From positions 101,257 through 165,256 of the IMG/VR virus record IMGVR_UViG_3300017917_001112: DNA of 64,000 nt, one strand, 5' to 3'. Positions 57,737 through 64,000 of this stretch are shown piece by piece; position 1 is the first letter of the stretch, and each line of letters opens with the position of its first letter. A program made the position numbers and the translations under genes. The stretch is from a virus. The notes under the pieces were generated by a model. It was not told where the DNA came from. It worked only from the letters and a program-made list of their open reading frames with translations, and made no database searches.

Positions 57737-58294
57737 ATGAACATTTTCTTTCTAGACATATGCACCAAAAGTTGCGCTGAACAGCATGTAGATAAACATG
57801 TTGTTAAAATGATCTTGGAGTATGCACAACTTCTATCAACAGCACATAGACTTCTAGATGGATCAGAATATCTAGATAAAACTGCTAATGGTAGAAATAT
57901 TAAACGCTGGAAATTGGAAGATTACAAACTAGATTCAATTCTATTTAAAGCATCTCATATAAATCATCCTTCTGCTAAATGGGTTCGCGAAAGCAGATCT
58001 AATTATCGTTGGCTTGCTTCATTGTTGGAAAATCTTTGCGCAGAATACACACATCGATATGGTAAGGTTCACTCTGTTCAGCGTAGTGGTCTTGCTTCTT
58101 TATTGAGAAACAATTTTCCTAGAAATTTTCCAGATAGTGATATTATTACAAGAACTGACCCACCACCTGCTATGCCAGATGAATGTAAAGTTCCAGGCAA
58201 TTCTATTCAGTCGTATCACAATTACTATATAATGAAGAAGAACCACTTTGCAAAGTGGACTAAACGTGATGTTCCTGAATGGTATACTGTATGA
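57737..58294 (+). CDS. conserved phage protein, unknown
   Basis: A 185-residue protein with conserved-looking DKHVVKMILEYAQLLSTAHR, SHINHPSAKWVRESRSNYRW and YTHRYGKVHSVQ. I know this as a widely distributed phage family without confirmed function; the His/Asp/Glu-rich helices could bind a metal. It ends in an overlap with the next gene. No signal or membrane segments. Confidence 0.75.
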   Translation: MNIFFLDICTKSCAEQHVDKHVVKMILEYAQLLSTAHRLLDGSEYLDKTANGRNIKRWKLEDYKLDSILFKASHINHPSAKWVRESRSNYRWLASLLENLCAEYTHRYGKVHSVQRSGLASLLRNNFPRNFPDSDIITRTDPPPAMPDECKVPGNSIQSYHNYYIMKKNHFAKWTKRDVPEWYTV

Positions 58295-58977
58295 GCGATG
58301 AAGTAAATCTACTTGATAATTATCGTGTAATATTCAATTTAATTTCTTTAAAAGCAAAAAATCTTCATGCTGTTTTGTGTAAAGAAACAGGTAGGATTGT
58401 TTGTTTTACTAATTGGATGCAGACAGCGAAAGCGATAGAATCTGATCCATCATTAAGGGTTTGGTACTTTATCAATCATGCCAAACTTATTCCAAGTAAT
58501 GTGAATTTAAACACACCATATGAGGTTGTGTTTGATGCCATCACTGGCGCATTCTTTGTCAAAGAAATAACTCAGGAAGAAGTAAACAGATTTATCGTTA
58601 TAAGCGAAAAAGCTGCAGTTCTAGACATCGTTCACAGAACAATAAATCAAGAACGTGATCACATTCGAGCAAATCTTGCATTACAAGAATATGTCTATGA
58701 AAAGAAATATGAAGAAGCGTTAGAGGTGATTGATGGTGGGTTTGATAGAGAGAAACACATCTATATTTGTTCTGAATCGAACGAAAAGAATATCAATCCA
58801 GTAAAATTGGCAAGAGCAATTATCGATAAGAGAAACTTCGCAGAATCTAGATTGTTTCATACAGAACAACTTCGTGTAAAATACACAAATATGTTGAAAC
58901 AATGTAACAGTTTACTTAAAGTAAATGAGATTTTAGACGAGTTCAATAGAGAGTCAAGTATATATGGCAGATTCTAA
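58291..58977 (+). CDS. candidate partner protein of PP-loop ATPase, copy 3
   Basis: A 228-residue protein directly upstream of the third PP-loop ATPase, in the position held by the 42068/43833 partners. Size and helical C-terminus are similar, but sequence similarity is not convincing by eye (a weak match is the A-I-I-x-K-x-NFAESRLFH helix). It may be a diverged or analogous partner. Start ATG 58291 overlaps the previous stop; it overlaps the ATPase by 14 nt. Confidence 0.65.
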   Translation: MSDEVNLLDNYRVIFNLISLKAKNLHAVLCKETGRIVCFTNWMQTAKAIESDPSLRVWYFINHAKLIPSNVNLNTPYEVVFDAITGAFFVKEITQEEVNRFIVISEKAAVLDIVHRTINQERDHIRANLALQEYVYEKKYEEALEVIDGGFDREKHIYICSESNEKNINPVKLARAIIDKRNFAESRLFHTEQLRVKYTNMLKQCNSLLKVNEILDEFNRESSIYGRF

Positions 58978-60124
58978 ATTCATCTATGTCAACACAAGTA
59001 AATTGTATGTTGAAAAAACATATAAAGAGATTCCATCATTTAAGCCAGTGAGAAGAACTAGATTGTTTAGTGATGAGAAATATAATGAAATTCCAGGAAT
59101 TGATTTATACAAGAAGTTCTCATATTATTTTGGGAACAATATTGTTTCCATTGATAGAACAAACACAATCATAACTCCATTTAAAACAACATTGGCACCT
59201 TTCCTTTCTATGCCAGAATATGAGAAACAAGATCTTTCTTATTCTGAATGTTGCGATAACAGAGCAAAGGAACTGTTGTCATTTGATAAGACATTATATG
59301 TCATGTATAGTGGTGGGATTGACAGTACGACAATGCTTTCGGCATTACTAAACAATTCAACAAAGAATCAACAAAAGAAAATAAATGTTTTATTGTCTAA
59401 CGAAAGTATAATCAATAATCAGAAATTTTATGATGACATTATATGTGGTAATTTGAAAACAATTCCTTCTTATGAATTTGTCGAATATATTGGTCTCGAC
59501 CAAGAAAGCATTTTCCTAACAGCAGAAAACAACGATGAATTATTTGGAACAAATCTAGTCTCTTCTTTTATACATAGACATGACTTTGACATTCTATTTG
59601 AAGAACCAACAGTTTCCAATTTGTTTAAAGTTTTAGAAAAGAGAACAATCATTTCTTCAGAAGAAGAAAAAAAAGATATGAGAAAATGTATTGATCTTAT
59701 GTTGTCAGTCGCTGAAAAATCTCCAGTAAAACTAGATACAATTTATAAATTATTTTGGTGGTTGAATTTCAGTTTAATGTGGAATGTTTCCTATACAAGA
59801 TTGCTCGGATTTGTTAAATACAAAACATATCCAGAGTGTAACTTTCATTCTTTCTTCTCAACAAAAGAATTTCAATTATGGTCAATGAATAATGTTGATA
59901 ATCTAATTGGTTCTGATTGGAAAACAGCAAAACAACATGCAAAAGACTATATAAATGAGTATCACAAAAATGAACATTACAGAGTTTCTGCTGTGCCAGG
60001 AAGTAATCTTAGTAATATTTGTTACAACAAACCTGCACCATTTGCCATTGGAACTGATATGATCAAGTGGAACATTGGAGATAGCATTGACCATTTTATT
60101 GAGCCAAATAATTCATTCCTATGA
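58964..60124 (+). CDS. asparagine-synthase-like PP-loop ATPase, copy 3
   Basis: A 386-residue PP-loop ATPase homologous to the proteins at 42715 and 44467. It has YSGGIDST (115-122), the CC pair in SYSECCDNRAKEL, TAENNDELFGTNL in place of the asparagine-synthase GEG-x-DELFGGY motif, and FWWLNFSLMWNVSYTRLL matching the common W-rich helix. It lacks the glutaminase domain. It diverges more than the other two copies and is followed by a cupin, overlapping it by 4 nt. Confidence 0.75.
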   Translation: MADSKFIYVNTSKLYVEKTYKEIPSFKPVRRTRLFSDEKYNEIPGIDLYKKFSYYFGNNIVSIDRTNTIITPFKTTLAPFLSMPEYEKQDLSYSECCDNRAKELLSFDKTLYVMYSGGIDSTTMLSALLNNSTKNQQKKINVLLSNESIINNQKFYDDIICGNLKTIPSYEFVEYIGLDQESIFLTAENNDELFGTNLVSSFIHRHDFDILFEEPTVSNLFKVLEKRTIISSEEEKKDMRKCIDLMLSVAEKSPVKLDTIYKLFWWLNFSLMWNVSYTRLLGFVKYKTYPECNFHSFFSTKEFQLWSMNNVDNLIGSDWKTAKQHAKDYINEYHKNEHYRVSAVPGSNLSNICYNKPAPFAIGTDMIKWNIGDSIDHFIEPNNSFL

Positions 60125-60783
60125 TTAAAAGTAAATTCTTAATAGACAAGATGGAAACAATGTATCCATCACTCGCACACTACGCAGATGTAAATGAGTT
60201 GGGAGATCTTGGGTATTTGTATACGCAAGCACTTTCTACAACCTATGGTTATGTGTTGGAGGGCGAGGCAAATTTCGAAGGCGAAGAATCAATCACAGCT
60301 GGTAAGTATTTCTGCAGATGGACAAAGGAACAAACAAGAATAAACTATACAGGAAAACTTGTTTTGTTTATTAGAGTTGGATTTAAAGGACAAAATTTAA
60401 TTGGTGGACCAATTGAGGAAGGTGGGCGTCTATCATATATTGATGGTTGTTCAGATACTATTCTTGTGTATCCTCCAAGACTTGGCGACCCATCTCTAAA
60501 TGTTTTATATTTTCCAAAGGGAGTTGACCAAACATTCCACACACATCCCTCGATCCGCATGGGTGTGGTTGTATCTGGTGCTGGGTATGCCTCATTGGAC
60601 GAAACCGAAGAACACGATGTAATTCTTACAACAGGCGATATGTTTTGTTTAGAACAAAACGAAAGACACAGATTTAGAACAACTGGAAACGCAATGGTCA
60701 TAATTGTTTATCATCCAGATGGAGACTGGGGTCCAACTGACCATGACCACATTATGAAAAACAGAACTTACTTAACTAAATAG
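60121..60783 (+). CDS. cupin-domain protein
   Basis: A 220-residue protein whose C-terminal half is a cupin: HTHPSIRMGVVVSGAGYASL supplies the first metal-binding histidine set and the second part (TTGDMFCLEQNERHRF) the GD-x-F...H motif. Cupins bind small molecules and often a metal. Coupled to the third PP-loop ATPase by ATGA, it may bind or modify the product or substrate of that enzyme. Confidence 0.8.
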   Translation: MIKSKFLIDKMETMYPSLAHYADVNELGDLGYLYTQALSTTYGYVLEGEANFEGEESITAGKYFCRWTKEQTRINYTGKLVLFIRVGFKGQNLIGGPIEEGGRLSYIDGCSDTILVYPPRLGDPSLNVLYFPKGVDQTFHTHPSIRMGVVVSGAGYASLDETEEHDVILTTGDMFCLEQNERHRFRTTGNAMVIIVYHPDGDWGPTDHDHIMKNRTYLTK

Positions 60784-60787
60784 AGAT

Positions 60788-61030
60788 ATGCCTACATACA
60801 CTTTTAAAAATAAAGAAACAGGGGAAGTCTTTGAGAAATTTATGGGTATCTCTGCTCGTGAAGAATATCTCAAAGAAAATCCAAACTTAGAAACAGTTAT
60901 CAATGGTGCTCCGACTCTTGGCGACCCAGTTCGTCTTGGAATTCGTAAAGTGCCAGATGGATTCAGGGAGGTATTAAACAAAGTACACGAGAGGATGCCA
61001 GGAAGTACGTTAAAAGATAACATCAGATAA
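60788..61030 (+). CDS. FmdB-like small protein without cysteines
   Basis: An 80-residue protein beginning MPTYTFKNKETGEVFEKFMG, the start of FmdB-type zinc-ribbon proteins, followed by REEYLKENPNLE. The zinc cysteines of the family are missing, as I recall for T4-like homologues. A CTAAATAG late-like box lies just upstream. Function unknown. Confidence 0.7.
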   Translation: MPTYTFKNKETGEVFEKFMGISAREEYLKENPNLETVINGAPTLGDPVRLGIRKVPDGFREVLNKVHERMPGSTLKDNIR

Positions 61031-61045
61031 AAGGAAAGATCCCCA

Positions 61046-61813
61046 ATGGCAAAAAGAGCAGCTGTAGTAAAGATTGATAATGCTGTGAGTGAACCTAAAA
61101 CGCCAAATTCGAGACAAACAAATTCGTTAAAGATTAGGATTGATGAACTAAAAACATTTCAACCATTAACACAAAATCAAAAATTATTTTACGATGCGTA
61201 TAAGAGAGGGGATTATTTTGTTGCACTACATGGTGTAGCAGGTACAGGAAAATCATTTATCGCTGTATATAAAGCACTAGAAGAAGTACTAGATAAAGGA
61301 AACCCATTCGATAAGATTGTTATTGTTAGATCAGCAGTTCAGTCTAGAGAAATTGGGCATCTTCCAGGAGATATTGATGAGAAGATGGAAATTTATCAGC
61401 AACCATACAGACAAATATGTGAAACTCTGTTTGGTCGTAAAGATGCTTACCAAAGATTGTGTGAGCAAGGACATATAGAATTTGTTTCTACTTCGTTTAT
61501 TCGAGGTATGAGTTTTGATGATTGTATTATTATCGTTGATGAAATGCAGAACATGTCATTTGAGGAACTTGATACAGTTATGACACGTGTTGGTCATCGT
61601 TCGAAAATTATTTTCTGCGGTGATTATCGTCAGACTGATCTTAAGAAAGGTAATGACAAGTCTGGTTTGTTCAAATTCTTTGACATCGCTCATCATATGG
61701 GCGCATTTACAAGAATTGAATTTACTCCAGATGATATTGTTCGTAGTTCATTAGTTAAAGATTATATCCTCGCAAAAATAAAATACGAGGATAACATAGA
61801 AAAAGGAAATTAA
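61046..61813 (+). CDS. phoH: PhoH-like ATPase
   Basis: A 255-residue P-loop ATPase of the PhoH family, found in many marine phages. Walker A GVAGTGKS is at 63-70 and Walker B IIIVDEMQNM near 162-171; IIFCGDYRQTDLKK gives the helicase-like sensor. The family may act on RNA or in phosphate stress, but the phage role is unsettled. GGAAAGATCCCC precedes ATG 61046; it abuts the endolysin gene. Confidence 0.92.
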   Translation: MAKRAAVVKIDNAVSEPKTPNSRQTNSLKIRIDELKTFQPLTQNQKLFYDAYKRGDYFVALHGVAGTGKSFIAVYKALEEVLDKGNPFDKIVIVRSAVQSREIGHLPGDIDEKMEIYQQPYRQICETLFGRKDAYQRLCEQGHIEFVSTSFIRGMSFDDCIIIVDEMQNMSFEELDTVMTRVGHRSKIIFCGDYRQTDLKKGNDKSGLFKFFDIAHHMGAFTRIEFTPDDIVRSSLVKDYILAKIKYEDNIEKGN

Positions 61814-62443
61814 ATGGCACATGTAACATTAGAACTATTGCAAAGAATTGCTCCACAAACCAAAGTTGAAAAACTTGAGGGATTCGTAGAGGGGTTGCAA
61901 ACTGCTTGCGAGAAATTTGAAATTAACACAGTATCTCGTATGGCTTGTTTCTTGGCTCAAGTTGGTCACGAATCTGGTGGTTTCAATGCTGTTAAAGAAA
62001 ATCTAAACTATGGCGCAAAGGGTTTACGTGGGACATTCCCAAAGTATTTCCCAACAGATGAACTTGCGCTTGAGTATGAAAGACAACCAGAAAAAATTGC
62101 CAACAGAGTCTATGCCAATCGTATGGGCAACGGAGACGAGGCTTCAGGCGATGGTTTCAAATATCGTGGTCGTGGTTTGATTCAGTTGACAGGATGTAAT
62201 AACTACACATCATTCGCAAACGACATTGGTCTTTCAATGGATGAAACAATTGAATACTTAGAAACATATGAAGGTGCTGCTATGTCAGCTGGTTGGTTCT
62301 GGTGGAAAAATAATCTAAACCAATGGGCAGACCAAGAAGATATGCTCAACTTGACTAAGAGAATCAATGGTGGTACTATTGGTTTACAAGATCGTATTCA
62401 TCACTTTGAGATGGCAAAAGGAGCGTTAGAGACGCAAATTTAA
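61814..62443 (+). CDS. GH19 chitinase-like endolysin
   Basis: A 209-residue glycoside hydrolase family 19 protein of the phage endolysin type, cleaving peptidoglycan glycan strands. The first catalytic Glu is in QVGHESGGF (E53), and YRGRGLIQLTG (117-127) is the family signature. No signal peptide is seen, so it needs a holin to reach the periplasm. It lies far from the spanin genes (34 kb), between phoH and an exonuclease. Confidence 0.9.
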   Translation: MAHVTLELLQRIAPQTKVEKLEGFVEGLQTACEKFEINTVSRMACFLAQVGHESGGFNAVKENLNYGAKGLRGTFPKYFPTDELALEYERQPEKIANRVYANRMGNGDEASGDGFKYRGRGLIQLTGCNNYTSFANDIGLSMDETIEYLETYEGAAMSAGWFWWKNNLNQWADQEDMLNLTKRINGGTIGLQDRIHHFEMAKGALETQI

Positions 62444-62446
62444 TTT

Positions 62447-63100
62447 ATGATTACACATATACATCATGATTTACAGCGATTACAACGTGTTACAACAGAG
62501 GAGGGTAGGTTCTATCAAACGCCAAGTGGTAGAGCCTATCCTTCAGTCACAACCATTACAGGATTGCTTAACAAACAAACAATCATCGAATGGAGAAAGA
62601 GAGTTGGAGAAGAAGAAGCCAACCGAATCTCAACAAGAGCAGCCAATCGAGGAACCAAAATTCATTCCCTCTGTGAATCATATCTCAATAATGTCGATGT
62701 TGAACCAGATATCTTTCACAAAGAGATGTGGGATTCATTATTACCAGAACTTAGAAAAATAAACAATGTTCATTGTTTAGAATCACCATTGTATTCTGAT
62801 CATTTAGAAGTTGCAGGAACTGTTGATTGCATTGCTGAGTATGATGGTAAACTTTCTGTTGTTGATTTTAAAACATCAAAGCGAATAAAAGACAAAGAGG
62901 ACATATCAAATTACTTTATGCAGTGTTCGGCATATGCTGTAGCGTTCGAAGAACGAACAGGAATTCCTGTTAGTCGTTTAGTGATTATTATGGGAGTGGA
63001 TGACGAACAATATCCACTCGTCTTCAAGGAAAAGCGTGATGATTGGATTGGCAAGTTTATTGATTTGAGGAGAGAATATCGTTATTTAAAAAATCACTAA
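62447..63100 (+). CDS. RecB/Cas4-like PD-(D/E)XK exonuclease
   Basis: A 217-residue nuclease. The SVTTITGLLNKQTI start, RGTKIHSLCESYL histidine region, VAGTVDCIAEYDGKLSVVDFKTSK (GTVD, then D-F-K) and the MQCSAYAVAFEE glutamine are the PD-(D/E)XK core of the RecB/MGME1 type. It would process DNA ends in replication or recombination. It follows the endolysin gene by 3 nt. Confidence 0.85.
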   Translation: MITHIHHDLQRLQRVTTEEGRFYQTPSGRAYPSVTTITGLLNKQTIIEWRKRVGEEEANRISTRAANRGTKIHSLCESYLNNVDVEPDIFHKEMWDSLLPELRKINNVHCLESPLYSDHLEVAGTVDCIAEYDGKLSVVDFKTSKRIKDKEDISNYFMQCSAYAVAFEERTGIPVSRLVIIMGVDDEQYPLVFKEKRDDWIGKFIDLRREYRYLKNH

Positions 63101-63130
63101 TTGTCATTAAAAAATTAAATTAAAAAAAAC

Positions 63131-63159
63131 TTGCTAATTAAAGATTTTTATTATAAAAT
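63131..63159 (+). promoter_or_regulatory. possible promoter before ahpC
   Basis: TTGCTA (63131-63136), a 17-bp spacer and TAAAAT (63154-63159). Weaker than the other promoters. A short AAAGAG/CTCTTT inverted repeat with a T-run (63175-63195) lies between it and ahpC. Confidence 0.5.
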
Positions 63160-63215
63160 ATATACGTGGGGTTGAAAGAGACCTCTTTATTTTTTACAAT
63201 TTATTGGAGATATAA

Positions 63216-63791
63216 ATGAAAACTGTTGGAGAAAAACTTGAGCCATTCGTGGTAACTGGTGTCAAGCCAGGAGCATTGACACCTGATAATGCTTTTGAAT
63301 CAATTAATGAGGGTTCTTTTGGTGGTAAATGGAAAGTAATTGTATTTTATCCTAAAGATTTCACTTTCGTGTGCCCAACTGAAATTGTTGCGTATGATAA
63401 GTTGAATCAGGATTTCGCTGATCGTGATGCTGTTCTTTTGATTGGTAGTACAGATAACGAATTCTGTAAATTAGCATGGCGTGCTGCACATGAAGATCTA
63501 AAGAAAACAAACAGCTGGATGTTTGCTGATACCATTCGTGATGGTCTGTGGGATGAACATAATGACAAGTATCGTAGTGGTCTTGCTGAACAACTTGGTG
63601 TTTTCTACGAACCAGCAGGTGCTGCTTTGCGTGCAACATTTATTGTTGACCCAGCTAATGAGATTCAACATGTGACTGTGAACAACTTGAATGTTGGTCG
63701 CAATCCAGAAGAAACTCTACGTATTCTTGATGCTCTTCAGACTGGAGAACTCTGCGCATGTAATCGTAAAGTTGGTGGAGAAACACTATAA
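63216..63791 (+). CDS. ahpC: AhpC-type 2-Cys peroxiredoxin
   Basis: A 191-residue peroxiredoxin reducing H2O2 and organic peroxides. The peroxidatic Cys53 is in FYPKDFTFVCPTE, and the resolving cysteine region is GELCACNRKVGGETL at the C-terminus. The KLAWRAAHEDLK segment and length fit the AhpC/Prx1 branch. TTGGAGATATAA gives a good ribosome site. Its stop overlaps the ahpD start by one base, so the two are expressed together. Confidence 0.9.
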   Translation: MKTVGEKLEPFVVTGVKPGALTPDNAFESINEGSFGGKWKVIVFYPKDFTFVCPTEIVAYDKLNQDFADRDAVLLIGSTDNEFCKLAWRAAHEDLKKTNSWMFADTIRDGLWDEHNDKYRSGLAEQLGVFYEPAGAALRATFIVDPANEIQHVTVNNLNVGRNPEETLRILDALQTGELCACNRKVGGETL

Positions 63792-64000
63792 TGGCATTCA
63801 TTGACACAGTCAAAGAAGCATTGCCAGACTATGCAAAAGACACCAAGTTAAATCTTGATGCTGTCCTTTTGCGTAGTACATTACCTGTTGATGAAGCGAT
63901 TGGTTGTGCTGTCGCTGCATTAGCTGCAACTGGCAATGGTAAATTACTAGCTGTATTACTTGCTGACGCACCTGCTGATGCATCTGCTGCAATGACTGCT
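63791..64000 (+). CDS. ahpD: AhpD-like alkylhydroperoxidase, 3' end outside window
   Basis: A partial ORF (70 residues) open to the end of the window. It starts AFIDTVKEALPDYAKDTKLN, the typical N-terminus of AhpD, and continues with the helical AIGCAVAALAAT segment. The catalytic CxxC lies beyond the window. AhpD normally reduces AhpC, and TAATG coupling with ahpC supports that role here. Confidence 0.75.
   Translation, partial: MAFIDTVKEALPDYAKDTKLNLDAVLLRSTLPVDEAIGCAVAALAATGNGKLLAVLLADAPADASAAMTA

Noticed and set aside
63175-63195. Terminator between the RecB-like nuclease and ahpC
   Set aside because: The AAAGAG/CTCTTT repeat leaves only 2 nt for a loop and is AT-rich, so a functional hairpin is doubtful; I kept it only as a note in the promoter entry.

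Overview
This window looks like part of the genome of a T4-like myovirus (Caudoviricetes), probably infecting an aquatic Gram-negative bacterium. The evidence is a full T4-type replication set: sliding clamp gp45, clamp loader gp44/gp62, RegA, family B polymerase gp43, UvsX, helicase gp41, primase gp61 and RNase H. It also has T4-like late-promoter boxes (TATAAATA) and tightly packed genes with ATGA-type overlaps. The sequence is AT-rich, and every gene I can support lies on the + strand. No tRNA, rRNA, CRISPR array, transposase or integrase is visible.

Layout. 0-6.3 kb: an AAA+ ATPase and a small protein sharing its N-terminal module, a dATP/dGTP pyrophosphohydrolase-like protein, an Asp/Asn beta-hydroxylase, then gp45-gp44-gp62-regA. 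6.3-10 kb: an ORF with no start codon, a candidate structured RNA, Hsp20 and small unknown proteins. 10-19.4 kb: DexA-like exonuclease, DNA polymerase, UvsX, gp41, a 2OG-Fe(II) oxygenase resembling the Tet/JBP class, an unknown protein and a glycosyltransferase. The last group is a possible DNA-hypermodification set. 19.4-33.8 kb: a zincin, a ligase-like protein, virion/head proteins, an NMN adenylyltransferase-like fusion and Dps. 33.8-34.7 kb: lysis genes (i-spanin with embedded o-spanin, XhlA-like protein). 34.8-41.9 kb: primase, ThyX, secreted nuclease, NrdA/NrdB, Bax-inhibitor-like protein and fatty acid desaturase. 42-46 kb: a tandem duplicated pair, each an unknown protein plus an asparagine-synthase-like PP-loop ATPase, then a GIY-YIG-like protein. 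47-58 kb: many small early genes, RNase H, dCMP deaminase, a MazG-like protein and a HAD phosphatase. 58-61 kb: a third PP-loop unit with a cupin. 61-64 kb: PhoH, GH19 endolysin, RecB-like exonuclease and AhpC-AhpD, with the window ending inside AhpD.

Regulation. Twelve strong sigma70-like promoters (TTGACA-type, 17-bp spacer, TATAAT-type), plus two weaker ones, precede early and replication genes. At three of them the gene's ATG begins 6 nt after the -10 box, which predicts leaderless mRNAs. Stem-loop terminators close several operons.

The strongest leads are: (1) an identical C-terminal tail, LDEFFA, on the oxygenase and the glycosyltransferase, near-identical to the polymerase tail LEDFFA, suggesting that DNA-modifying enzymes are recruited to the sliding clamp; (2) three copies of an asparagine-synthase-like ATPase lacking the glutaminase domain, each with its own partner gene; (3) a candidate noncoding RNA at 6514-6637; (4) predicted leaderless early transcripts; and (5) an antioxidant set (AhpC, AhpD, Dps). 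All functions are inferred by reading the sequence; no database search was run.
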